Source of the DNA: Megalonaias nervosa
Lineage: Eukaryota; Mollusca; Bivalvia; Unionida; Unionidae
NCBI GenBank assembly: GCA_016617855.1
Contig: JAECUM010009442.1
Location: 1-64,000, forward strand
DNA length: 64,000 nt
Direction of reading: 5' to 3'
Below the pieces are notes generated by a model, which saw only the letters and a program-made list of their open reading frames with translations, did not search any database and was not told the DNA's origin. This document shows positions 1 through 11,925 of the stretch, one piece after another. Both the position numbers and the translations under genes were made by a program. Within the stretch, counting starts at the first letter, position 1. Every line of letters starts with the position of its first letter.

Positions 1-82
<82 letters not shown>
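1..82. repeat. compound GT/GA microsatellite
   Basis: About 30 bases of GT repeat are followed by about 50 bases of GA repeat. Read on the - strand, this is the CT/CA tail of the adjoining SINE. Confidence 0.95.
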
Positions 83-86
<4 letters not shown>

Positions 87-412
87 AAAAAATTTTAAAA
101 ATTTGGATTTATAACGTAGCTTTAAAAAAAAAATTCAGTTATATCGCTGCGATGTCTGTAATGTGACAGTTTATAGTGACGTCTAGCACTGGGGCATCAT
201 TCCGCAGACATGTAGCATGATGTCCCACCCAGTCACATTATCCTGACGCCAGGCCGACCAGTCCTTACACTGACCTCTTAATGCTGAGAGCCTCGCGAGG
301 CAGCTGCAAGTACCATCTTTATAAGTCGTTGTTTTGACTCGGCCAGAGTTCGAACCCACGACCTCCTGCATCCGAGGCGGACGCTCTAACCACTAGGCCA
401 CCGGAGCGGGCA
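1..412 (-). repeat. tRNA-derived SINE (family 1), copy 1, with microsatellite tail
   Basis: On the - strand the unit begins near 412 with a tRNA-like head: an A-box-like stretch (TGGCCTAGTGGTTAGAG) followed about 35 bases later by a B-box-like GGTTCGAACTC. A body of about 200 bp follows, then an A-rich stretch and a GA/GT microsatellite running to the left edge. The same head and body recur at 33244 and 49417, which makes it an interspersed family. RNA polymerase III would drive such a unit from the internal boxes. The 3' end and any target-site duplication lie outside the window. Confidence 0.85.
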
Positions 413-570
413 TGTTAAATAACCATGACCGATAATATTTCAATGCAACGACGAGGCTGATGGTCTGCATTAAAAATGTTTTATTTTGGTTTGGACAATA
501 TGTTATTTTGTGCTATTTGCTTCAAGTGATCCACAAATGCATGTCTCGATCTCGTCATTAATACAAATAT

Positions 571-715
571 ATTGTTGCTGTTGTTTGGGGTTTAACGCCA
601 ATTCTCAGCACAGGATAGGCTACACATGGTGGCCAATATAACTGGTGGAGGAAGAACCACTGACCCACGGAAAGCTACCAGCAGCTTTCTCACATACCCA
701 CATTGGCGGGGTCCG
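571..715 (-). repeat. tRNA-Leu-like SINE (family 2), 3' portion only
   Basis: On the - strand this matches the 3' two thirds of the SINE at 54720: the segment ending in a sentence like 'gtgggtc-gtggttcttcctccacc', then 'ggccaccatgtgtagcct', then 'ggcgttaaaccccaa' and a short CAA-type tail at about 571-590. The tRNA head is missing, so the copy is 5'-truncated or decayed. Confidence 0.75.
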
Positions 716-1895
716 AGACTCTGAAAGAATAATACTTTTGCCAACTTTATACACTTCGAGTCTGATTCAAGGTATCTGGTATAAAAGCGTACATTTTAAA
801 GAAGAAATTGTGAATTGCTCATGAAAAGGGCGAATAAAGTACAACATTCTTGAATGTAAAAGTTCAAGTTTAAGCATTATCAGGATTTGTACAAAATAAA
901 TAGTATTCATGCCCAATGGATTTTTTTACAAAATAGTTAGAAACTAAATGATCAATTGAAAACTGTATTCATTTTGCTTGCTTTGATCATAAAGACTTTC
1001 CACTCAATCCACACCGTATTTTATCAATGATAATGATGCAGATTGTTCATATAATTTTTCCTTAAAGCAACATAAATTCAGGTGGTCAACGAAAACTCTT
1101 AGAAAAAACATATGAAATAGTGACAAAAGCAGGCTGTTTAGTTTGATATATACGCTACGTCAGTGTCTCTTTCCAGATACGAACGTAGCACTTAATTAAC
1201 CTGCATGACTAGGTTCTGTGTAAATATATTTACACAAAACAGATCGATGATGAAATTGGATAGGGACAATGAATGGTCGTCATTTTCATTAATTTAATTA
1301 AAAAGAACCCAGAGAGGCTATTCAATGTGACTTTCTTTTCCTCAGTGGCACAATTGGATTTTGATGTCATTTCGTATATTCCACTACTATTAGGTAGGCC
1401 AAGCAGAAAATTTGAGTCAATAGGTGCAATGCATTACATGATAGTCCAAGGTATGCCCACGTTCAAAAGTAAAATAATGTAGGAAATACAGTATTAATTA
1501 TTTTTCTCTGCTTGATAAATCCAGATTGTAAATGGGGCAGAAAGTGATATCCTATATTTGGCAAGTTTCTCGGCTGACAAAGAATGACAACGAACTTTGT
1601 CTCACATATTTAATTTCCAGCTATTTTTAACCTGCCTAATAACAGTGTAAATTACTGAGTGGTTAAATTTGTTATTATTTACAAATGTGCCAACGATTTA
1701 GTTCTGATTATAAAATAACCTTCAGAAATAATTATCTAGTTAAAATATAAAAACTTTTCTTCCTATCATCCATATCTTAAAAAGTGTTCACTTTCACCTC
1801 TGGATATTGTTCAAGGAAAAATGCAGACATGAAAAGTTTCAAAATTTCTTGCCGAGAAAAAGCAAATATTAGTAGATCAATGATCTGTTGAATCG
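716..1895. other. no gene recognised
   Basis: AT-rich sequence. Only short random open frames occur, with no domain, no splice-flanked exon and no clear repeat. Confidence 0.6.
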
Positions 1896-1896
1896 T

Positions 1897-1987
1897 TTCC
1901 AACATATGCCAAAATAAAGGTAGATTTCCAACATATGCCAAAATAAAGGTAGATTTCCAACATATGCCAAAATAAAGGTAGATTTCC
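1897..1987. repeat. 29-bp tandem repeat, about three copies
   Basis: The unit tttccaacatatgccaaaat plus aaaggtaga repeats just over three times with essentially no divergence. It is a young minisatellite. The open frame across it on the - strand is a by-product of a unit translated in rotating frames. Confidence 0.95.
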
Positions 1988-2890
1988 ATAGCTTCATATT
2001 AGTTAAAATGGTTAATCACTCTTCACTGCCCACTAATATGTTTGACTACCAGAACCCTAAAATCCTGAAATTCAAAAGCAGCATTTTTTATGCATCGTCA
2101 CGTATGCCGAGCCAAAATGATCTGGTGAAATGGGGTTGTAAGTCCTATGATGCATGAATAGGTAACAAAATCATTGAAAAGTCAAAATCTCCAGGTCAGT
2201 CAGTTAGGACTTTGAACTCTTTATTGTTCAAGCCAAGCCTTAAAGTGTTCCACTGACCTAGCATCCTATTATATTAGAGATGTCATTCTTGCACATTAAA
2301 GACGCGTACACTGTTACTTTAAAACACGCATTAATGGGAACTTCAAGAAAATAATTCACAAATAGCTGATGAAGAATTTGATATTATTTGTTAATATACA
2401 TTATATAGTTGTTATTTCGTTTTACGTTTTTTATCGCATGTTACATATTTCGCAATTAATAAACATTTTGATCCTGCACAACATTTTAGAAGGTTACAAT
2501 ACTTATGCCATAATAATAAAGCATGATATTTGAAAATACATATTTTAGATATAAAACTTAAATTATCTGCATGCCTGAAATCTTAGTTCTTGAATTTCAA
2601 CACTTACAATTGTCTTGCCACCTTGGCCTGGTTTATGATTAAATGTCTTTCTCTACCACGTAAGAAATCTCAAGAGTGTTGGTGAATTAAAAAGTTTAAA
2701 GGCTCGGTGAAACACAAAAATCCTAGCAGTGACTTTTGGTATGACCCACGTGTCAATTAGATTTAGTTTCCAAACTGGTTTATAATACAGTAGATATATT
2801 GGGAATCACATCTGCACTATTTTTTCACTTACAACCAATTACATGTTGCAAGAAGTGTTTAAGTGAAGTCGTATGTGATCTAGAGATGTA
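1988..2890. other. no gene recognised
   Basis: AT-rich DNA without coding signal or recognisable element. Confidence 0.55.
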
Positions 2891-3880
2891 GATGGAAGAA
2901 GTTTTTAGGCAGCTACTATGGTTGGAATGTTGGAGGTCAGATCAACACCATATTCATTTAGTACCCGATAGGTACAGATTGCCGTAGTTTTTTTAGCGAA
3001 AACTCCATGTCGATATGACAATCCGCTCTGGAGAAATAGCAAGAAAAAATATTAAAGATGGCCTACAATACAGTCCTTATGTAAGCCAGATTCGCATTAT
3101 TTTAATATTGGACTAACTATGCATTTCCACAAACAGTGATTTAGCGGAATCCTCCACGAAGATAGCCACCACGTGTTCACGAGGAGTAGCCATACAGTTT
3201 TTCACGATGCCCGCTGTGACGAGCATACTGGAAGGTCAGATTGGAATCAGTTTCATTTGGAACAAACCATACATCCCACATTAGCGTTTCAGAGAAATTC
3301 CATTCGACATTTTTTTTTAAAGGAAACGTAATAAGAAGATTTTAATGATGAGTGCTGTGGTATCCATTCTGTGAGGTCAGATCGGCACACTTTTCATTTT
3401 GAACAAACTATATTCCATCACAAATGTTTCAGTCGACACCCCTTAACCATCCATTCAGGATTTGTAGCCATAACAGGACATTCAAAATGGCCGCTATGGC
3501 GGGTTTTATAATATCAGACCGGCACATTTTTCAATTAGATGAAGTACTTTTGTCATCACCACCACCCCACCCCTATCCCCGGTCAAAACGATGAACCGTT
3601 TAAAAACAAAAAAAAAAAAAAAATTTTCATGAAAATCCAAGGTCAAGTACGACTATTCGATGAGAAGTTGCGAGAGCACAATTTTTAGCACGTCCTCCAC
3701 GGAGTAAAGTTGGAAGTCGGATAGGCACCAGTTTGAAAGGACTAAGTAGACATCAAAAGACGTCTTTAAGCGGAAAACATGGGTAGTCATGACGATATGT
3801 TCAGGAGAATGTACAGAAATAAGTTTTTCGATGTTACCGCCAAAGCGTTCATGTTGCAAATTGGATCGGCACCATGTTAT
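2890..3880. repeat. diverged satellite-like tandem array, period about 143 bp
   Basis: A marker resembling 'ggtcagatcggcaccat' recurs at about 2935, 3235, 3375, 3513, 3715 and 3860. A second marker resembling 'aaaatggccgctatggcg' lies upstream of several of these. Spacings are about 300, 140, 138, 202 and 145, which fits a monomer of about 143 bp with one doubled interval and one interval enlarged by a C-rich and poly-A patch at 3545-3622. Copies are strongly diverged, so the array is old. Confidence 0.6.
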
Positions 3881-3884
3881 TTTC

Positions 3885-4090
3885 GGTTTATTTTGGTTTG
3901 TTTTAGGGGTTTTGTGGTGTTAACGACACAGCGAGATAAGTAGATTATTTAGTGCCAAGGCAATTGGAATAAAGAGCCATGCCTGAGAATTCTCTACGAT
4001 AGCTAACCCGGGCAGTTCTGATGGTAGGATTCTTATCCGTATCCTTTCGGTCGTGAGTCCGGCACGCTATTTATTGAGCCTTTGTATTTC
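3885..4090. repeat. possible SINE-like insertion
   Basis: A 'ggttttgtggtgttaacgac' motif resembles, loosely, the tail of SINE family 2 read on the - strand, and the following 180 bp are more GC-rich than the surroundings. No A/B boxes or second copy in the window confirm it. Confidence 0.25.
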
Positions 4091-4099
4091 TGAAGTAGC

Positions 4100-5143
4100 C
4101 GAGTAGATATAGCGTCTTTAAGTGAGTACCATATGGTAACATGATCATCCGTTCATCCATTACAAGGTGGTTGCCGTGGCTACCAGGCTGGTGGTATTAC
4201 TGTACCAATTGTTTTTCCATAGACCTCAATGCTAATGTTTTGTGAAATAAATATACTTTCTATCCTACCTCAGCATGCATGTCACACACTGTCATAGAGA
4301 ACAATGTTAGATTGTCAATTTGACAAGGACAGAACCAGGTACTCCGCTGCATTTAAGAGAGATAACTCTGCTGGAACTAGACAGGGGTAAGATTTGTCTA
4401 GTCACACCAGACATATTTTCAGTCACCATATTTTTTTAAAAAATCATAAAAAATACAAAATGTGATCTAGATATGAATTAACATTATCTCACATGTTTCC
4501 AAGAGGCTCAACTTTTTTTAAGCCTAACAGAAGGTACAACTCTTACATAATGTACCAATTACGGCTAGTTTTGTTGTTTATTTCTGAATACAATGTTCCC
4601 TACACCTTAAGCTCCGCCCACCTGGGCTTGTACAGTTGGTACCGTTATAACTGGAGGTCAGATCTGCGTGTAAAAGACTTGGTCCAACATGCGTCTGCAG
4701 CGAACTTTCTGTTGCGACATTTATAAGAATGTTAGACAATAAACAGCATAAGTATGGGTGTACAGATTCTTTTAGCAAGAACTTCAGACGATAGAGGTCG
4801 TGCATTATATTGGTCAATTAAACAAAACAAACAAAAATCATTTTGACTGTAAATATTTGGGCGAACATTATTAAAAAGTACAAACTGTCAAACATTTATA
4901 AAAGTAATTTTCAGATTGTGTCCACTTCATACTACATTGTTTCATTACCCCTAAATATGTATAATTGACAAGTGAAGATGCATAATAAAATATTTACAAT
5001 TTCTCCCCAAGCGTCTCTTGTGTAATCACAACGTAACTCTAAAAATATTCGTCTTAATTCAGTATTGCGACACAAAGACTTATCAAACGTTCATGTCGAT
5101 GTTATAGATTTAACAGAAGAATAGCTGACACTATATAAATAAT

Positions 5144-5146
<3 letters not shown>
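4100..5146. other. no gene recognised
   Basis: AT-rich sequence. Overlapping open frames on both strands at 4493-4817 show no domain, and their overlap argues for chance. Confidence 0.5.

Positions 5147-5218
<72 letters not shown>
5147..5218. repeat. (TA)n microsatellite
   Basis: Uninterrupted TA dinucleotide run of about 72 bp. It abuts the 5' side of the CR1-like LINE. Confidence 0.98.
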
Positions 5219-5221
<3 letters not shown>

Positions 5222-5413
5222 CACCAATCAATACGCCAAAACGAAAAAGAATCAGTCCCTGCCAAAAATCCATCTTGCACATTCAAGGACAGTGATGACT
5301 CTATTTCTGAGCAGGATGACGACGAAACAGATGAAAATAGCATTAATGCATACAGTGACAGCCTGAACGAACAACAGAACAAATCAAGCATTGGGGACAA
5401 CAATATAACACAA

Positions 5414-5719
5414 GTGAAACAGACATATAAAACCTCAAGCAATGTCTGGACGAATTCGTACGAAAAACAAACCGAAGCTGAAGCCGATAATGAACATAAG
5501 TGTACATCTGACTGTAAAGCAGTAGTCAAGTCAAAAACAAAATTTCAATGGTGTAACATTCGCATGCCTTGGTACCATGATACTTGTGTTGGTATGAACA
5601 GAAAAGATCCAATAGAACTCTGGCTCTGTACTCAATGCAGAAAAATATATAAAGATCTTAGAATTGCTCAGGCTTCGATAAAAGAATTACATTTTAAACT
5701 AAATACAAATTCTGTTTAA
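5414..5719 (+). pseudogene. LINE ORF1, PHD-like zinc-finger part
   Basis: A 101-residue frame holds a cysteine/histidine pattern in its middle: HKCTSDC, then QWCNIRMPWYHDTCVGM, then LWLCTQC. This is the CxxC...CxxxxxWxHxxCVG...WxCxxC arrangement of PHD fingers in CR1 and related ORF1 proteins, with the second member of the central pair replaced (QWCNIR rather than CxxC). PHD fingers in these ORF1 proteins are thought to aid RNP assembly or chromatin contact; that is family knowledge. After the finger a charged, coil-like stretch follows and the frame stops. Confidence 0.65.
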
Positions 5720-6181
5720 CACTATTTGAATCAAAATTTGTAAACATAAACGACCATATGTCCAGCATCAAAAATGTATGGCTGAGTATTTCAAATCAAT
5801 CTCAATAAAACTTGAAGAATTCAAACTGCAAACATAAGACGCCAAACTTGAAACAAATAAGAAAAAAGCTGTATTGCTGAACAAAACACAAACTGCAATC
5901 GAATTGATACAATCTAATACAATATACCCACAGACAGATAACGAAATAGCCACTAGTCAGACAGACAGGGTTCAACCAAGAACTGATAAACCAACACGCA
6001 CCAAAGAAAGCTACGAAAATCTTCAGACAGATCAAAATCGACTTCGTCATTCTCATCCAAAACCAACAAAGATCCTAATTACATAATCATCTCTCCTGAA
6101 AGGAATCAACACCAGATGACTTTCACGTGAGGTACATGTGAAACCAAACCTTGTTCCACCATTGACAGATTCAAAAAAGAA

Positions 6182-6560
6182 TTGAACAAGCTTGACCTAC
6201 ATAAATACCATATAATTATTGTACAAGTCGGTGAAATTGACGCCGATAGAAATCTGGAATTAAACCAGTTTGAAGTCAAATACATGTCCCTCATCAACCA
6301 GTTGCTAGTCCAGGTAGATAAGGTCACCATATTTGGTCTTATTCCAAGATGTCACGTGAACATGACGCAATATGATGACTACTGATAAATATTGGTAAAT
6401 CCTTCAACCTACCATACATATGGAACCACAACAACATTTTGCTTGCGTCGGGTCAACTACCATCTACTTTCTTTCACTCCGACCTGACCCACATGAAAGA
6501 CGCGGGCACAGCAAACCTATTGAAAAATATGCAAAGTGTTACACCTGTACTCAAAACAAC
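6182..6560 (+). pseudogene. LINE ORF1, SGNH/esterase-like domain
   Basis: Translation gives YHIIIVQVGEIDADRN, matching the 'hhhxxGxNDhxxx' block of SGNH hydrolase-like domains in CR1-type ORF1, with the usual ND changed to EI. Next come FEVKYMSLINQL, then a V-I-F-G-L-I-P-R strand-turn. A further block in another frame (6439 onward) ends in HSDLTHMKDAGTANLL, equivalent to the domain's C-terminal DxxHxNxxG block. A stop at 6382 splits the two parts. Loss of the N of the ND motif and the frame break show decay. Confidence 0.6.
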
Positions 6561-6939
6561 ACCTACCAACATGAGTAAGCACTACCCAACTGCGCAATAC
6601 CAATATAAGCAACAGAAAAGCCCAAAAGTTGCAATGCAACCCCGTGATGGGTGGGAAAAGAATTAAAATACAGAGTACATGGCATGGTTACCGAAGTAGA
6701 CTCGATCGCAGTAAAAGGCCCCGAATATGGACACTTCCATCAAACAACAGTACGTACATGACAGACGTGACGTACCTACCTATAATTTATAACCATCTGG
6801 GTACAATGATGATAATACATATGCCTCAGTCAAAAGTAAGTATCATGTTCTTGGAGATATTTGTTCCGCTTGTCTCTCTTTCCAAAGTTCTAATTCTATT
6901 GTACATGCCAAGGTTTTAATGTCTCTTCCCCTAGCTCGG

Positions 6940-7700
6940 AAAAAAACCAAATAAATCTGCCTTCATTTCTACAACGACTGTGAAAAATGTACACTGTACA
7001 TCTCTTGGTCTGAAAAAGAAAGGTTTGCAACTTATCAATCTCATTGTAAGACACATCTTAACAAATATCTACGAACTAAGACTTACGACACAAATGAATC
7101 CAGCCTTGTAGTAATTGGACTATGCGAAACGTCTCTAGATTATAATGTACCTGACTGAGCTATCTCTATTAGCAACTTTTCGTTGGAAAGATGAGATCGA
7201 CCCCACGGCATAGGAGGAAAAATAATCATGTACGTTTCAAATAACGTAACATACAAGAGAACAACAGATTTCGAAATATGTATTATGGATTAATATGGAT
7301 CGAGATAAATTTCCCAATATATAGTCAATCAGTTTATATCTGCTCAGCTTACTGACCTCTAAACTCCCTCTCATCATGGATTGACCAATTTGAATGTAAG
7401 CTAGGAGTTGCTTTATCTTCCAACAGTGAAGTAATTATCATGGGAGACTTCAGAATTGATTTCCTCTCTGATACTAACACTGAATGGCTACATATGATAC
7501 ATCTATATGCCCTTACACAGGTAATCAATGCTCCAACAAGAGTAACAACCTGTGCTTCTACCCTGACGACCATATCTACACTACCCATCCTGACAATCTG
7601 TGAGATAAACGTACCCTATTTCCCTGTTAGTGACCACTATCCCATATTTGCAACAGAGCGCAAAGAAAAACATTTTACTCCCATATGCAACACAGATGCT
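6940..7700 (+). pseudogene. LINE ORF2, endonuclease domain
   Basis: Fragments in several frames keep the EEP-type order: IGLCETSLDYN (E of the metal site), a GIGGKIIMYVSNNVTYKR stretch, IIMGDFRIDF (the GDFN block with N changed to R), VINAPTRVTT, and PVSDHYPIF carrying the catalytic SDH. The endonuclease nicks target DNA to prime reverse transcription. Multiple stops and at least three frame changes separate these blocks. The frame is lost at about 7705, where a non-LINE block begins. Confidence 0.7.
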
Positions 7701-7705
7701 TTAAA

Positions 7706-8143
7706 CACTCTGCGAGTGTTGACACCACATAGCTCCGTCCCAGCATATATGGCTGGTTAGAACTTAGTAGTGACACCCTGGTTTTCCGAAAAGCGTGTTT
7801 TGGTGTGCGTTTCCCTTGTCCACCCAGATCATTTTTTGTGTTTGTGTTAAGAACTCAAAATGAAAATAATTTATCAGGGTTGCTCTTTGTTTTGTTCCTC
7901 GTGTATTAGAGTTCTGTTATTCCATATTACAAGGATGGGTTGTATTCCCTTCTCTTTGCTCGTGCTTGCAATGAGCCTGGTTTCCTTCCCTTTCTTGTAT
8001 GAACTTAGGATTGTACTCTCCTCCCTAGAGACCACAAAGGTTTCAGGGTAGATTTCCTTCCTTTTCCCTTTTTTGGTTTGTTGTACAGTGACTCTGCCAG
8101 AGTCGTCATTGTCCTTGTTAGCGTTGTTGTGAATGCAAAAGTG
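7706..8143. mobile_element. candidate insertion inside the LINE ORF2
   Basis: LINE coding similarity stops after ICNTDALNT (about 7705) and resumes at about 8144 with EFLTELSQNT and the IDPDYHLSIWN stretch. The intervening 440 bp has a different base style, being TTCC/TTTG-rich on the + strand, and no LINE-like frame. It could be a solo LTR, a SINE-like unit or local rearrangement. I found no clear target-site duplication or second copy in the window. Confidence 0.4.
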
Positions 8144-10170
8144 AATTTCTCACCGAACTATCACAAAATACTAACTCATCAACTTTCTCTTATATAGACC
8201 CAGATTATCACTTGAGTATCTGGAACCACTGTTTTTCTTACAATCCTAAATAAACACGCCCCCATACACATCAAAAGAATTAAACGATTAAACAACCAGA
8301 ATGATATACTAAAGAAATCGCCGAGGCACAACGTAAACGAAACTACTATCATAAATACAAAGATTTTTCAAATTATTGTGTGTGGCGGAACAAAGTCAAA
8401 TCACTCATTGTTAACCGCAAAGTGCTCCATTTTCAATGAGGTCATCGCCTCAAACTCTCATAACATAACAATCTGGAATCACTTGCGAGATCTAACGTCA
8501 GCGAAACCTGCAGTTAATGACACTAGTTACACTGATGATATTGCAAACCAACTGAACCTTCTTTTTTATTAATATATCCCAAACACTGGACAGGTATAAT
8601 TTTACAGAGACTAACATAGACAAGCTTACTATATTCGTGAATGAAAGGTTAACCAATCATGTTAGTATCAATATTCCTTAAAAGCAATAAATGACACTTT
8701 TGATATTCTCAATAAAATTGATTCAAACAAATCAGCGGTTCTGGATGGAATTCACCCCAAAACTCTGAAAATGTCGGCTTTATCAATCTCAGAGTCGTTC
8801 AAAGATATAATTAACTGTAGTATCACTTCCTGTAAATTTCCGAAGTCTTTGAAATTAGCAAACGTATTCGCAACTCATAATGAAAATGAAAGAATGAACC
8901 ATCCAATTATCGACCCACATCTGTTCCATCTGTACTTTCAAAACTTATTGAAACACATGTCAGCAAGCATATTTTCGGATAACTGAGCAAGTACCAACTC
9001 CTCCATTAATCATAATCGGGTCTTCGAAAGAAACTGTCTTGTCAAACTGCATTGACAAAACTTATAAACCAGTGGCTACTAGCGATTGAATCAGGCGAAC
9101 TTACTGGCTCAATCTTCGATGATGTTAAAAAAGCATTCAGTTTGACCATTCGGTACTCATTAAAAAAACTTTAAGCTTACAATTGTTCTACAAACTCAGA
9201 TGCTTGATTCACGTCGTATCACACTAATATATGCCAGGTTGTTTGCAAGAGTAATTATACTTCCGAACCAAGTCATATCTGAAGTGGTGTGCCTCAAGGA
9301 TCTGTATTAGGGCCTCTTCTTTTTCTACTGTTTATCAATGACTTAGCCTTGTACCCAGCGCACTCTAACAAAGCTCTTTCGCTGGCGAATCTACATTGCA
9401 TTCATCTAGTAAATCTCTTGATTCCATTAAAAATAAACTTCAAATCTATCTCAGCAAATATATCAGTTTGGTGTCAAGAAAACAAAATGCATACTAATGT
9501 CTCTAAAATGAAATGTATGACAATCGGAACAAGGCAGCACCTATCTACTAACATGGATTTACTTCTAACTCAAAAATGGTTTAGACGTGTCTATTATCAA
9601 AAATTTAACAAAACGTCTTGGTATCTACATCGATCAATCTCAACTGGAATGCATATATCTATCAGAAATGGCAGTCAAAAGAATAACTCTGTTAAAATTG
9701 CTGTCGAGATTTCTACCTCCCCAGTCACTTGGACTTTATTTTTCGGGATATATACTACCACTGATAGACTACGGCTGTACCATATGGGAAAACACATCCA
9801 ATTATCTGTCCAGAATTGATAAACTCCAGAAAAGGGCAGCCCTAATAATTCTGAAAACTTCCTATTACGACTCCCTCGAATGTTTAGTTTTCATGTCTAC
9901 ATTGACAATCCATACAAAAATGTATCCTTTATTTTAAAGGAATCATGACATATAAGTCTTTAAACGATCTTTCACCAGATAATATCTCTAATCTAATTGA
10001 ACTCGGATCATCAAATACTGAGCGTAATCTAACAACGATCTCCAGATTCCGTGGTCGGAAACTAACCATTACAAAAGCTCATTCACTGTTTCAGCACCTG
10101 CTGTATAGAATGCTTTACCCCTTAAGATACGTAATTCAAGCTCCCTTGCCTCGTTATAAATATCATTAAA
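8144..10170 (+). pseudogene. LINE ORF2, reverse transcriptase domain
   Basis: After a linker with KHAPIHIKRIK-like residues, the fingers/palm region gives NKSAVLDGIHPKTLKMSA and later the B-type block SGVPQGSVLGPLLFLLFINDL at about 9283-9345. The expected catalytic YADD lies directly after this block in the family but is replaced by SLANLHCIHL, so the active site is gone. The thumb-side stretch FSGYILPLIDYGCTIWENTS (about 9740-9800) and a terminal part near 9945-10169 are still readable. Several frameshifts and stops occur. The domain would copy RNA into DNA at the nicked target. Confidence 0.75.
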
Positions 10171-10545
10171 GAAATTATTTCTTGACCAGCTGGAATGACA
10201 TATAAAAGCCTCTGGATAGAGAACTTTATCGTTGTGGCCATAAATAATATGCCCATGTCTTATTAGAGGTATGCGGATACGACTTCGGTTATGCTGAAAT
10301 GTATGTACCTGTGTAAAGTATATTATTCACACATGTATATGTTTCCAAGTATTGTTACACATATTCACTCATTTTAAATTTGTGTGAATGAGTGTGCGAA
10401 GATACCTGAGCATGTGTATGACTTTTTAAAAATTTTTGTTTGATCTTGTTTTCTAACATAACCAATTACAGATACTGAGGACCACATGACAGATGGGTCA
10501 GTCATAACCAAATGTGTCATCCTTGTTAAAGATAGTTATTTATCA

Positions 10546-10580
<35 letters not shown>
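10546..10580. repeat. (ATT)n microsatellite at the LINE 3' end
   Basis: About 35 bp of ATT repeat. Short tandem repeats at the 3' end are usual for CR1/L2-type LINEs, so this probably marks the element boundary. Confidence 0.85.
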
Positions 10581-10582
<2 letters not shown>

Positions 10583-11444
10583 ACTTCTGTAAATCCCATA
10601 CAATTATCAGAAGGTAGAGATATGTTTTCATTAAGAAGAATGAACTATTTTGCTAATCAATCTGAATCATGTCCAGATTAATTGAATAAAAATTACATTT
10701 ACCTCAAAAAGAAAATCTTGATTATTAGGGTTCATTTCGACTTTGATGTTTTGTTCAGTTCAGTACTTTGACTAAGACTTCAATTTAAGTTCCACTCCTA
10801 AAAACGTGTGACAAATTAAGGTTTTGGTTATAGCTGGCCCGTCAAATGTATTTTACTTGGACTCCGGATCTCGATTAACGATTTAATAAAATGTCAGTAT
10901 TGTATCTCGGTGGTAAGATATTTTTACGCCAGTGTAACATCCAGTAATTTATTTATGATCCAAATGTCTTAGTCTTTTTTTGCGTCTCATAAAAGTTCGA
11001 AGTCATAACGGGTTGTTAAAAGAAAGTTTATAATCTATATGGTGCATGCACAAGAAATATGAAACATTACAATTTCAGTACGTTTAACCTTACATCTTTC
11101 TTCGCATCGAAATGCACTAATTTATCATACTGTTATTTCTTCTAATTTATTACCTGGAAAATGTCTCTGCCTGTAATCTAAGTTGATTTGTGGTTTCAGT
11201 GGGAGTGTTGTTGCTTCTTCAAACATCGATTACTTCGTAGAATACCGGATACGTACCTCATAAAATGTACATTAAATTTGTCTAGAAAATAAACTCGGCG
11301 TGGACTCAGAGATGAATTCGTCATATATCGCCCAAATAAGACACTTGTTACCATCAATGCCATTTATATTTTACGACATACTGGTCATTGCTCCGATTCA
11401 TGTGCTACTGACACGAAAAGAGGCAAAAAGTTGTTAAAATAGGA
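10581..11444. other. no gene recognised
   Basis: AT-rich sequence with no domain or repeat that I can identify. Confidence 0.5.
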
Positions 11445-11790
11445 AATATATGCTATTTACGTATTGTCATTTATTTCCATCCTCGTGTAGATTTATTTAT
11501 GCTCCTTAAAGGTGTATGACCCTTGAGGTTGCGCGAAATTTACGGTAGTATTTGCTGCACGAAGGATGAGGACATAAATCATGAACAGTATAAAAAATTA
11601 TATTTGTCAGGTGAAAAACAAGGTGCTCTTATTCCACTCCTACTCACCGTAACAAGTAACACGTGTCAAAAAGCAGGTTTTTGTGTGTATATATATATTC
11701 GCGCAACCTCAAGGGTCATACACCTTTAAGGTGCATAAATAAATCTACACGAGGATGGAAATAAATGACAATACGTAAATAGCATATATT
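11445..11790. mobile_element. foldback/MITE-like element with 93-bp inverted arms
   Basis: The arm at 11445-11537 and the arm at 11698-11790 are reverse complements over 93 bases with a single mismatch (GCTCC against GCACC at the matching place). The spacer is 160 bp. Such long, nearly perfect arms on a 346-bp unit are typical of foldback or long-TIR MITEs. The frame across it (11523-11729) has no domain and reads through arm and spacer alike, so I do not call it a gene. No target-site duplication is obvious. Confidence 0.85.
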
Positions 11791-11925
11791 CTATATATAT
11801 ATATTTGTGTATATATATATTCTAGTCAATTTCATGTTATATTTTTGAGTGGTAGATATGTTTGAGGCGTTCAAAGCTCCTCTTCGTCTTCACGCACTCC
11901 TTATTTATCTTCTCCTATCCATACG

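Larger units (their letters stand above)
5225..10580 (+). mobile_element. decayed CR1-like non-LTR retrotransposon (LINE)
   Basis: The pieces are in the order expected of a CR1-clade LINE: ORF1 with a PHD-like finger and an SGNH/esterase-like domain, then ORF2 with apurinic-type endonuclease and reverse transcriptase, then a 3' UTR of about 400 bp ending at an ATT microsatellite. All frames carry stops and frameshifts, so it cannot encode working protein. The (TA)n run precedes it on the left. Clade assignment rests on the PHD plus esterase ORF1 combination, which is established for CR1, and on the RT motif style. A related L2 or jockey-type element is the alternative. Confidence 0.75.

Noticed and set aside
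5091..5529. - strand frames with long YI repeats, also at 43033, 56633 and 62747.
   Set aside because: They are translations of (TA)n microsatellites.
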